In this document: in pieces, positions 55,801 through 63,800 of the stretch
How the letters are laid out: each line of letters starts with the position of its first letter
How positions within the stretch are numbered: the first letter of the stretch is position 1
Source of the DNA: Psychrobacter sp. UBA5136
GTDB lineage: Bacteria > Pseudomonadota > Gammaproteobacteria > Pseudomonadales > Moraxellaceae
Reading direction: 5' to 3'
Assembly (NCBI RefSeq): GCF_002414005.1
Contig: NZ_DHYG01000052.1
Location: 1 to 64,000, forward strand
DNA: 64,000 bases
Position numbers and translations under genes: made by a program
Notes under the pieces: model-generated
The model's input: the letters and a program-made list of their open reading frames with translations, nothing else
The model's database searches: none
What the model was told of the DNA's origin: nothing

Positions 55801-55965
55801 GAAAATATAAATAGTATGCAAAATAATCAAAACACAGCTGGCATTCCACAGCAAAATCAATTATTTAGCTTGCAAGATGAACTGGCCGCAATTAATCCTG
55901 ACAACCTCACGCCAAAGCAAGCGCATGACTTACTTTATCATTTAAAGCAAATCATCAGTCAGTAA
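52837..55965 (+). CDS. mutS: DNA mismatch repair protein MutS
   Basis: Mismatch-recognition ATPase. 1042 aa, long for the family (E. coli 853). Domain I with the FYE mismatch motif at Phe79-Glu81 (GDFYELFF), the connector, lever and clamp, and the ATPase domain with P-loop GPNMGGKST near 761-769 and MDEVGRGTATTDGLA. Additional material sits in a 48-residue N-terminal extension, a Lys/Ser-rich insertion near 150-170, a Gly/Asn/Ser-rich insertion before the ATPase (near 690-700), a duplicated ANQHAS segment near 888-900 and a linker near 960-1000. Adjacent to fdxA, as in Pseudomonas. Confidence 0.97.
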   Translation: MTVKPFAQSHHASKLDKPEPLNTKSLSSGLIKSEQVDADQLQIGDTVYHLADHTPMMVQYLTMKANYPQALLLYRMGDFYELFFDDAKRAAQILDITLTRRGTDKAGNTIAMAGVPFHAADSYMARLIAAGQTVVVCEQIDDSTTSSPSNAPTMGEKQKKDKSKSAAGSIMRREVVKTLTAGTITDDALIAPNHTPTVVAIDIALPKANSSQPLQAAISQMDLAAGTLTTQTLNASYNNSHNDIEDLQTQMLTVLARFAPSECIISEALTEKTGENWSLWLRQNLDCPIIEVAANDFHRQHANETLCQQFEVQRLDGLGINDATLSQSSCAALIHYARQTQQRHIPQLNQLIVEYSDDYLIIDANSQQNLELFSPVSSNGTSLISVLNHCQTPMGRRLLVQQMKRPLRQHERINLRLDAIDRLLNTDNQTISAEQNLASSSLVSDLRETLHTIGDIERITSRIGLMSAKPRDLRKLADGITSSAQLSNLLTAAGISHEQAGLLPMLMQQLPDQLPAVQSVAELIERAIILEPPAHIRDGGMLAAGFDAEFDRLTHLHDNIQVTLDEMAERAQQDYQLPSLKVGFNKVSGFYFELPKMQAKNAPAHFIRRQTLKSSERFITDELKEVETEYLSAQSLALAREKQLYHELLTTLGSHLAELQQLSAAIAQIDVLSNWAHLATTYHWQRPVMGNGSKNGSYSKNGSQTNIDIKQGRHVVVEAALNPTHTSNIVNQSSTKPSSHFVANDCTLGSEGHPERLLMITGPNMGGKSTYMRQTALIVLLAHCGSFVPAASAHIGDIDRIFTRIGSADDLAGGKSTFMVEMIETANILNQATNKSLVLMDEVGRGTATTDGLAIAHACVNRLVEIGCLTLFATHYFELTQLVNRTANQHASHHANQHASIRNVHVAASEVDGQLLLLHQIKDGAASSSFGLHVAKMAGIPLQVLNDAKRYLVDNLKTESAKTIDDKSELAKSVKDKSLQTGDNDIEKENINSMQNNQNTAGIPQQNQLFSLQDELAAINPDNLTPKQAHDLLYHLKQIISQ

Positions 55966-56070
55966 AGGGATTTGTCAAATAGGGGTAAAAGCGCTAAAAT
56001 ATGCTTTATTTTACAGCTATTGTACTTACCATTGTATATAGCCTCAAACCAATAACAGGTAGACATCACT

Positions 56071-56394
56071 ATGACCTTTGTCGTTACAGATAACTGCATT
56101 CTTTGCAAATACACCGACTGTGTGGAAGTCTGTCCTGTGGACTGCTTTTATGAAGGCCCAAACTTCCTCGCCATCGATCCAGATGAGTGCATCGACTGCG
56201 CACTATGCGAACCTGAATGCCCCGCCAATGCTATCTTCTCAGAAGATGAAGTGCCAAAAGGGCAGGAAGTCTTTATTCAGCTCAATGAAGAGCTGGCACA
56301 AAAATGGCCAAACATCACAGAGATGAAAGGCTCGCTGCCAGAAGCGGCTAAGTGGGATGGTGTGGAAGGCAAGATTCAGTATTTAGAGAAGTAG
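56071..56394 (+). CDS. fdxA: Seven-iron ferredoxin FdxA
   Basis: 107 aa with the [3Fe-4S][4Fe-4S] cysteine pattern of Azotobacter ferredoxin I: Cys9, 17, 21, 25 and Cys40, 43, 46, 50, starting VTDNCILCKYTDCVEVCPVDCF. The sequence also contains the typical PNFLAIDPDECIDCALCEPECP segment and the C-terminal tail of that family. Soluble electron carrier; partners are not visible. mutS-fdxA adjacency is typical of Pseudomonas relatives. Followed by a strong terminator. Confidence 0.96.
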   Translation: MTFVVTDNCILCKYTDCVEVCPVDCFYEGPNFLAIDPDECIDCALCEPECPANAIFSEDEVPKGQEVFIQLNEELAQKWPNITEMKGSLPEAAKWDGVEGKIQYLEK

Positions 56395-56428
56395 TTCGTA
56401 AATCACTATTTGTTTAGATTATTAAAAT

Positions 56429-56460
56429 AAAGGCTGTGACTTTTAGCACAGCCTTTTTTT
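56429..56460 (+). terminator. Terminator after fdxA
   Basis: Perfect 10-bp stem aaaggctgtg (56429-56438) / cacagccttt (56447-56456), then T to 56460. Confidence 0.92.
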
Positions 56461-56584
56461 ATGGCTGTTTTACTACCAAGCTAGTTTTGATAGAGATGAA
56501 CATTCTTTGAAAACATACTTTATAGTCTCAATAACATTATAATATAAATCCCATATTTTTCGCTAAAAATAAAGAGTATAGAAA

Positions 56585-58480
56585 ATGGCAATAATATCTA
56601 AAGAACGTGCTTTTACTTTGGAAAAGCTAAAAAGCATCAAATCTTTAGATATTGCTTATATTTTCCTAATTCTTACTTTAATATTGCCTTTCTTTTTATT
56701 TAAGCGAGCCGCACCGCAAGCTGCTTTTTATTCAGAGTTGACGGGCGTTATTTGTATAGCAATGTTTTTGCTATTTGCTTGTTTTGGCATTAAGCATTTT
56801 TTAATTTTCAATCGATTAACACTATATCTAACAGCTATAGCAAGTTATCTTATTGTTGATATATTTATCAATGAGCCAGTATACCCTTCGGTACAATTGC
56901 TATATATCGGCTCGTTGCTACTCAGTGGCTTAGTTTCTATTATCATTAGTAGCCTATGTTATGAACAAGGCTACAAAAAAATACTAACTATGGTTTGTTA
57001 CGGATTAATGATTGGCGCTGTATCGCAAGATATCGTTGTTATCCTGCAAACCCTACATCAAGATTGGACAGGAGGCTGGATAAACTATATCAAACCTGGT
57101 CAAGCCTATTCAGGAAATATAGGTCAGCGTAATCTTTTGGCTCATTACTTGTCTTGGGGTATTTTAGCTAGCGCTTATCTCGTTCATCAAAAGAAGCTAG
57201 TTAATGTTACGGGTTGGACAGTAATAATTTTTCAGGCGGCTATTCTAGGTGCTGTCAACTCTAAAACACTCATCCTGTATATGTTAGTGATTTTAACACT
57301 GCTCATTATCGCCAAATTGTGGCAAAAGCAGCTACCACAATCGATCATCAAGACAATGGCGATTACTGTAGCATTGGTATTTATCTTTCAAGCTATTACA
57401 CTGCCGATCATAAGCAGTCTGCAAGATAATTTAGCAATCAATATAAGTAGTATTGAACGCTTAACGAATAACCCAGAATATAATTCTAGATTGACTGAGT
57501 GGCATAAAGCATGGTTGATATTTTTGGAAAACCCTTGGTTTGGTAGTGGCTGGGGTAGCTATACTTATCAAGGGTTTATGATATCTCTAGACCCTCGTTT
57601 CGCTGGTAATATGTCAGGTAGCGGCATCTTTACCCATTCGCATAATATTGTACTAAATTTATTAGCGGAAACAGGTATTGTTGGTACAGGGGTCATTCTA
57701 GGCGGCTTTGCTTACTTTCTTAAGCCATTATCGAGCAGAAGTTGGCAAGTTGAAACGGTAGTCGTATTGGCTATGGTAATAGTAACTGCTATTCATAGCT
57801 TGCTAGAATTTCCGCTATGGTACGCACACTTTTTTTTAGTATTCGTGATTTTATTGTCTATCTTACTCACTACTAGTCACTCAAATCTACCTCTAACAAA
57901 AGCAAATAAGATAAATAATGATAAAATAAAGCGCTATAGCATAAAAGCGATGATAGTTATTTGCTCATTTTGCTATTTATTGGTAGCAGTGCAATTGTAT
58001 TTTTTATATTGGCAGATGCAGAGCTATCAACATGGGCTTGATAATAGTGAACAGCAGCGAATGATTACTGCAAAAAAGATAATAGATATTGGCAAGCAGC
58101 AACCATTAATGAGTTTCTATAGTGATGTTCAAGCGTTGAGGGGAATTATAGGAATATCAGCTGACAAGTTACCTAATGAATTTGATTCATCGTTATATAA
58201 AACTGCTCATTATTGGCCTGACAAAATAACGAGCTTTTATTATCTAATGACACAGTGTGATGCTAAGGGAGCGTGGAACGCCAGTGACTGGCTTTATTAC
58301 AAGCAACTCAATAACTACTATCCAGATAATGTGGATACTTACAGTATTTTACTGTCTATGACGACTGGATGTACGCAAGTATCTGATGTTATATATAGGC
58401 AGTGCAAAGAAAATAAAAATAAAAGCAATGTAACATCTGTGTGCGCACTAGAATCATCAAAAGTTGCCCTAGAAGAATAA
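56585..58480 (+). CDS. PglL/Wzy-type O-oligosaccharyltransferase, probable pilin glycosylation ligase
   Basis: 631 aa. About eleven or twelve hydrophobic helices fill residues 20-475, then a C-terminal soluble-like part. Family features: GNIGQRNLLAHYLSWG (near 177-192), the Wzy_C segment SRLTEWHKAWLIFLENPWFGSGWGSY, THSHNIVLNLLAETGIVG with His351 and His353, and LEFPLWYAHFF. The last two hallmarks resemble PglL-type ligases, which transfer lipid-linked glycans to pilin or other proteins, rather than O-antigen ligases. The placement between fdxA and pilin genes supports pilin glycosylation; this is an inference. Low GC compared with the neighbours. Convergent with the first pilin gene. Confidence 0.8.
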   Translation: MAIISKERAFTLEKLKSIKSLDIAYIFLILTLILPFFLFKRAAPQAAFYSELTGVICIAMFLLFACFGIKHFLIFNRLTLYLTAIASYLIVDIFINEPVYPSVQLLYIGSLLLSGLVSIIISSLCYEQGYKKILTMVCYGLMIGAVSQDIVVILQTLHQDWTGGWINYIKPGQAYSGNIGQRNLLAHYLSWGILASAYLVHQKKLVNVTGWTVIIFQAAILGAVNSKTLILYMLVILTLLIIAKLWQKQLPQSIIKTMAITVALVFIFQAITLPIISSLQDNLAINISSIERLTNNPEYNSRLTEWHKAWLIFLENPWFGSGWGSYTYQGFMISLDPRFAGNMSGSGIFTHSHNIVLNLLAETGIVGTGVILGGFAYFLKPLSSRSWQVETVVVLAMVIVTAIHSLLEFPLWYAHFFLVFVILLSILLTTSHSNLPLTKANKINNDKIKRYSIKAMIVICSFCYLLVAVQLYFLYWQMQSYQHGLDNSEQQRMITAKKIIDIGKQQPLMSFYSDVQALRGIIGISADKLPNEFDSSLYKTAHYWPDKITSFYYLMTQCDAKGAWNASDWLYYKQLNNYYPDNVDTYSILLSMTTGCTQVSDVIYRQCKENKNKSNVTSVCALESSKVALEE

Positions 58481-58484
58481 CGGA

Positions 58485-58865
58485 CTAAGGCAATACCTTG
58501 CAAGGGTTACCATTAGGGATATCACACTCGATTCGGGCATTAGAAGGCGCTTTAGCTACTGCTTCGATCTTTTGTTGGGTAACCGCTGTCCAACCCCTCG
58601 CATCTGTAATCGATTGACAAGCACCTACTACAGGCGATATCGGTAACACACTGGCCTCAGGGTCATTAATAGCCAAATACACTTGACTACTATAGCGCCT
58701 GACCTCTGATATACAAGCGCTACTCTGTGCATCTGCGACATAGAGGCGGTATGCAGGGATAGCAATAGCCGCTAAAACACCGATGATAGCGACCACAATC
58801 ATTAACTCTATTAAGTTAAATCCAGCTTGAACTGCGGACTTGTGCGTCGTATATCGTTGCATCAT
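58485..58865 (-). CDS. Type IV pilin-like protein with own sigma-54-type promoter
   Basis: 126 aa from the ATG at 58865 (a second ATG follows directly). A 14-15-residue leader ends in Gly before the prepilin peptidase site AG|FNLIELMIVVAIIGVLAAIAIPAY, with Glu5 conserved. Three or four Cys lie in the mature part, including two near the C-terminus. Longer frames upstream (to 58976) are rejected because a GG-N10-GC promoter lies at 58898-58913. Leucine/isoleucine-rich helix is standard. Could be a major or minor pilin; it stands next to a stronger candidate for the major pilin. Confidence 0.85.
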   Translation of the reverse strand: MMQRYTTHKSAVQAGFNLIELMIVVAIIGVLAAIAIPAYRLYVADAQSSACISEVRRYSSQVYLAINDPEASVLPISPVVGACQSITDARGWTAVTQQKIEAVAKAPSNARIECDIPNGNPCKVLP

Positions 58866-58897
58866 AATCACAAAGGTAGTGGATAGTAACCTCATCT

Positions 58898-58913
58898 TGC
58901 ACACACTATGCCA
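58898..58913 (-). promoter_or_regulatory. Candidate sigma-54 promoter of the downstream pilin gene
   Basis: Minus-strand TGGCATAGTGTGTGCA has GG and GC elements 10 bp apart as in sigma-54 promoters. The start of transcription would lie about 20 nt before the ATG at 58865. Confidence 0.55.
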
Positions 58914-59086
58914 TTGCCCTTTTTTGTCTGTATTCAAGTTATACCAAACCCAAAAAAATACGATTAGCTGTGTCAAACTCGCTTAGTCTACTTAATAGTA
59001 CTTGCACTTTTTTTCCTTGCTACTCAAGTTTTTGGGAATGGTATTAATTTAATGACTTCAGCCTTTATAATAACTTATTCAAATAA

Positions 59087-59117
59087 AAAAAAGCCAAACA
59101 TAATGTTTGGCTTTTTT
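59087..59117 (-). terminator. Terminator after the pilA-like gene
   Basis: Stem aaaaaagccaaaca (59087-59100) / tgtttggcttttt (59104-59117), 14 bp with a 3-nt loop; T-rich on the minus strand downstream of the pilin stop. Confidence 0.92.
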
Positions 59118-59141
59118 CATTTTAATGATTCGATCCTACTA

Positions 59142-59510
59142 CTATTTAGTATCAACCAGTTCACATTTACCTGTAGCAAGTACGCACTGAGCGAACTTAT
59201 GCTCTCCCTTCTCGATTGCAGCATAGACCGTATCACCTGCAGCATAAGGCGTATCTTCAGTTTCCTCAATCGTACAGTTTCCTGTATTAAAATTCTTAGC
59301 TTCTGGTGCAGAAACTGCATCAGTTGGAGAAGGATCATTCAGATGGAGATTAACCTGGTTAGCATAGTTTTTAGTCGTAGCCAAACATTGAGAATCAACA
59401 GAGCGTGCAGTATAGTTCTGATACGCAGGGATAGCAATCGCAGCTAGAATACCGATAATAGCAACCACGATCATTAGTTCGATTAAGGTAAAACCTTTTT
59501 GAGCGTTCAT
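59142..59510 (-). CDS. pilA: Type IV major pilin candidate (PilA-like)
   Basis: 122 aa from the ATG at 59510 with AAAGGACAAG upstream; an earlier ATG at 59531 is rejected because the ribosome site would then be inside the gene. Six-residue leader MNAQKG, cut site G|FTLIE, and the hydrophobic helix MIVVAIIGILAAIAIPAYQNY. Mature part of about 116 residues with Cys pairs near the C-terminus that could form the D-loop (CVLATGKC). Slightly short compared with the usual 140-160 aa. A sigma-54-type promoter and a leader hairpin lie upstream, in line with pilA control by PilS/PilR (not in this window). Confidence 0.85.
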   Translation of the reverse strand: MNAQKGFTLIELMIVVAIIGILAAIAIPAYQNYTARSVDSQCLATTKNYANQVNLHLNDPSPTDAVSAPEAKNFNTGNCTIEETEDTPYAAGDTVYAAIEKGEHKFAQCVLATGKCELVDTK

Positions 59511-59533
59511 AGACTTGTCCTTTAGGATCATAT

Positions 59534-59559
59534 GGCAGTAGATTACTTATCTTACTGCC
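59534..59559 (-). promoter_or_regulatory. Hairpin in the pilA-like 5' UTR
   Basis: Plus-strand arms ggcagtagat (59534-59543) and atcttactgcc (59549-59559) pair with a single bulge. It lies in the pilin leader between the sigma-54-like site and the ribosome-binding site and may affect stability or translation. Confidence 0.45.
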
Positions 59560-59594
59560 AGTTATAAATAGAATTTCTTTCTTAATTTAAATGT

Positions 59595-59610
59595 TGCATA
59601 TAATGTGCCA
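59595..59610 (-). promoter_or_regulatory. Sigma-54 promoter of the pilA-like gene
   Basis: Minus-strand TGGCACATTATATGCA matches the sigma-54 consensus TGGCAC-N5-TTGC with GG-N10-GC spacing, about 85 nt upstream of the ATG at 59510. Confidence 0.7.
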
Positions 59611-59808
59611 AATTTATAATTATAGCTACTTTATAGCATTATTCATCGATCTAGAAATATTATCTATGATTTTTTAGCTTTATTCTTAAGTTAAAAACTC
59701 TAAATCTTTCGCTTTGCTACTTTCAAATTACTGAAATTGTCTCATTAATTTTATTTAACAGAAAATTGTAACTTCTAACTGACAATTTTTGTCACTTGAT
59801 AGAATGAT

Positions 59809-60234
59809 TTATCTCCATTCATCGCCAGTACCGCATGCGGAATCTCGGCATCTAAAACCCTGATGATTAAGCGTGAGCGTACCGTCACTCGCCATTCGTG
59901 AGCCTGATTTGGGTTCAGCGCGGATTTCCCATTGAGAGGTTAGCGGATTTGGGGAAAAAGTGACCTCATATAGCGGCTTGTCTGCTGGATAGTCGCCGCC
60001 AAGGCCAGTTAATAGATCATTGCTATAACGACCTTGTGCCAATTTTCGGCTCTCAATTTGGCTCGCGATATTTTGCATCTCGCTCATCATGTCTGCACGT
60101 ATGCCTTTTTCCAGATAACCTTGATAGCTTGGGTAAGCGATAGCCGCGAGAATACCGAGGATAGCAACCACAATCATCAGCTCTATTAAAGTAAAGCCTT
60201 GCTCATCATTTGCTTCTATACAATTTTTTTTCAT
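59809..60234 (-). CDS. pilE: Minor pilin PilE-like
   Basis: 141 aa from the ATG at 60234. A leader MKKNCIEANDEQG precedes G|FTLIELMIVVAILGILAAIAYPSYQGYL; a helix follows with a C-terminal domain ending CRDSACGTG, where a Cys pair is likely disulfide-bonded. It overlaps the end of the upstream operon gene closely (stop TAA then 2 nt then ATG), so the two are probably translationally coupled. PilE-type pilins sit next to pilY1 in Pseudomonas and Acinetobacter and prime pilus assembly. Confidence 0.88.
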   Translation of the reverse strand: MKKNCIEANDEQGFTLIELMIVVAILGILAAIAYPSYQGYLEKGIRADMMSEMQNIASQIESRKLAQGRYSNDLLTGLGGDYPADKPLYEVTFSPNPLTSQWEIRAEPKSGSRMASDGTLTLNHQGFRCRDSACGTGDEWR

Positions 60235-60236
60235 GA

Positions 60237-60842
60237 TTACCATACCTGACCATCTTTACCACAGTCTACTGACTTAACTGTAATAGTGTCCTTCGTCATG
60301 CATCTAACTCCGATACTAGTCAGCATGAGTTTATGAGCATTTTTAATATACCGATCAGTATTCGGTACTGCCACCATCTTCCATGTCCTTCCTGTGATGT
60401 TATCTACGCCTGACGCTGTTACTAAGCTCTTAGGCGTGCCACTCGTATCTCCATCGACCAAAGTAATACGATAGGTATAATCGTCACCACTACCAGCAGG
60501 AACATTAATAATAGTGTCATCCGCGTCTGCATAACCGTACTCAGTATCGTCGCCGCTATCTACTGTTTTCGGTACAAAGCCTTTATAAGTTAAAGCCTTA
60601 GCGCGCCACTGTTCAAGCTCAACTTGTAAGCTAAGCATCTTTGCTTGTACCTCACGCTCCGCATTGATAATGACATAATGGCGATAGCTTGGGATAGCGA
60701 TTGCCGCTAAAACACCAATGATAAAAACGACTATCATGAGCTCAATCAAGGTAAAGCCTTGTTGTTGCCTGACGCTAGGGTGACCAGAACGCGGACACGG
60801 AAAGCCAGGGACACAACTCTGTCGCTCACTTTGCCTAATCAT
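60237..60842 (-). CDS. Minor pilin-like protein downstream of pilY1
   Basis: 201 aa. A 28-residue basic leader precedes G|FTLIELMIVVFIIGVLAAIAIPSYRHYV, then an acidic beta-rich domain (DSGDDTEYGYADADDTI) and a C-terminal Cys pair near the end. The start ATG overlaps the last codons of pilY1, supporting coupling. It could correspond to a PilX/PilV-like minor pilin of the pilY1 operon; the exact orthologue is not recognised. Confidence 0.85.
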   Translation of the reverse strand: MIRQSERQSCVPGFPCPRSGHPSVRQQQGFTLIELMIVVFIIGVLAAIAIPSYRHYVIINAEREVQAKMLSLQVELEQWRAKALTYKGFVPKTVDSGDDTEYGYADADDTIINVPAGSGDDYTYRITLVDGDTSGTPKSLVTASGVDNITGRTWKMVAVPNTDRYIKNAHKLMLTSIGVRCMTKDTITVKSVDCGKDGQVW

Positions 60843-63800
60843 TTAAAGGATCCACCGTTTGCTCATACCAGCGAGTGTTAAACAACCGATAGCTTAAGCT
60901 GTTTACCTCGCCGCCCCCTGAGCCACTACCGCCTTTTCTATTAGGAACACTGACACCAAAGCAGCTACCCCCAGGGCATATGGTATCTAATCCTGGGCCC
61001 GTCGAGGTCAGCGGTCTGCCAGTGTCATAGTCTATTCTACTATCTTTATCTACCAACTCACTAAAGGTTTGTGTTCCCAATAAAACGCGAGTGGTCGGGT
61101 TTTTGGGATCAAAAGCGCCAAATGCCAACTCTTGAATGCCCTTTCCTACTCGTACAAATCCGCCTGTACCGTTGAGCGCCGTATCATTATCTGGTGCTTT
61201 TGTTTCGCAAATACCGTAAGGCAAGCAATACATCTGACGCTCAGAGCCTCCCACCACTTGAGCAGAACAGCCACTGACTTCATCGTATTTCATCTCAGGA
61301 CTATAGGCTGTCATATAATATACATCTCCAATGGCCAATCCATCGCCCATCGACTTGACGTTTTTTATATTACTAAAACCATCAAATAAGTTGAGTGGAT
61401 AGCTCCAGCCTTGCTGGGTAGCAGCATTGGGACGCATAGACGCTCTTACCACTTCTTTGGATCCCATCGACGATTTATAGGGCAGCTCAGTTAAATCTGT
61501 TAAGGTGAGATCTTTAGTAATTATGGTTGCCGCTTCATCTTTACCATATAAGCTTTGTTTGGCTATATCACGGTCTATAATTCCAAACAACCGATTGGAC
61601 TCTTTTGCGGCATTATCCCGAAGTTTAGATAAAGGATTGCTTCTATCGCCTGATGCGATGTTCATTACCGCAAAGAGAACGCCTGAGTCTTTATGAAAGC
61701 TGACTGAAGGCTGACCATAAAAGCGATACTGCAATCCTTTTGCCGCAAGTGCTTTAGAAGTTGTATCGCTTGAGCTATCCCCACTGGTATTTAATACTCT
61801 AACCACACGACGCGTGAAGTTATTGATACTAGTACTACTGCTGACGGCTTGACCATTTCTCAGATCTACACGAAACACTTGACCGCCTAGATCACCAAAG
61901 TATAGATGATCGATGAGTCCGTCATCATCACGATCTAATGTGGTAATCTTACTAACCACGCTGTGTTTCATTTCATCCACTTTGATATGCTTACCGGAAA
62001 CACCAGAAGAGCGACCAGAAATAGACCACAATATCGCGCCGGTTTTCGCATCAGCGATATAGACTGCGTTACCATCTGTTACTGGCTTATTTTTACATTC
62101 TGAAAATTTATTATCGGCACTATTAAGCTTAAAAGTAGGGTCTTCATAGCACTCATCATAGCCTCCACCGAATACGATGACGTCTTTAACGCTGCCTTTA
62201 CCTGATCCTATTTTGACTTTTCCGGTAACCGGTTCGCTCCACGCCATCCCAAGGGCTTGGTAACCATTTGAAGTATTGTCAATACTAAATAGCATTTTAG
62301 GATTATTAAGTTTAGTGACATCTATGCCGTACAAGCCTTTACCGCCTTGACGTAGGCCACCATAGACATACAGCTCCTCAGCAGTAATTTGACCTGATGA
62401 GTTGGTACTGGTTCTGCTAAAGTCATATTTATAGCTGCCTTTTGTCGTCCACGGGGCATCAACCCCAAATACGGGAGCATTAGCAACGGTACTGCCCGGT
62501 TGCAGGGCTGCGATTTGATTTTGTAATATTGTCTTTGGTATAAAGGCCAGACTTTCTTGACCGGTCTGTGCCGATGCAATATGTAACGCACCCTCCATGG
62601 AGCCAAACATGACATAATCATCGCGACTGGCGTCGTCATTGGACACCATTCCTGCATCGTCATCTATCACGCCATCGTTGTCACTATCTTTATCTGTCAC
62701 ATTGATATTGGCACCATAGCTTACTAGAGCGGGTCTTGAATGAATCACGCCGCCTAAAACTTTAATATCTCCTGGTGGATTGGCAATCAACTTTTCAAGC
62801 TCTTTTTGCACACCACGCGCAGAATTATTAATACGATCAGCTTCCGCTTGGGTAGCACTAACGTCATAGCCCAAAAAGCCAAGTAGATACAGCTTGGTTA
62901 ATGTGGTATATGAATTATCAAGCTCATTAGCACCAAATCCAACCAATTTGCCATCAGTGACGCCAACCCTGACCAGTTTAGTCGAGCCATTGATAGTACT
63001 CTCAACATAGACATTTCGAGTGGTATTGTTGGCTTTTTTGGGCGCGGTTAATTGTGCATAAAACCCACCTGCGGTAATTCTATCATTGACATTTACGGTC
63101 GCCCCAGCAGCATTGGTGATCGTCTCGTTCTCTTTACTCCAGATGTCCTGAGCATCAGGGTTGAGATCATCTGGAAAGCCGCCTTTATTGTCGCTATCGA
63201 TATAGAGCCTTTTGCCGCCTTGACCAAATAGTGTGCCTTGCTCGACGTGATATTTTTTAAGATTACCAGGCCAGATGGCAATATCACTTCCTACCTTAGG
63301 CTCCAGCATGGGCAAATAAGCATAGGGCTTGACGCTCAAACTGCTCAATGGGTCTTGAGGAACGGTGATGGTTCCTGCTGGAATACTGGGCAGATCCATC
63401 TCTAAGTCCTGAATGACGGACAAAACACTACCGACGATGTCTTTGGTGTCTTTAGCAAAATAAAACCCACCCTGACCATAGCCACCGACATTATCAAACT
63501 TGCCCGACTCCATGCCTAAGTTACAAGCATTTCGAGCATCAGGATTACTAATTGGTATCTTGTTACAATCATAATATTTTTTATTGTATTTATAGGCTTT
63601 ACCGTCACTATCTTTAAATTTATCAATCACGCGCTCAACTGAGATATAGTTATCAGGGTCATCAACAGCAGTAAAATCATAACCAAATCCCACCATAGCG
63701 GTGGTGACTTGGCGCTGGGTACGAAGCTGGGTTGCAAACTCACCCATACACTTCCATTGGTCTCCGCTGTCATTACCCTCCAATAGTTCACTCGAACACT

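Noticed and set aside
58866..58976. Longer pilin frame to 58976
   Set aside because: It would start upstream of the sigma-54-like promoter and give an overlong leader.
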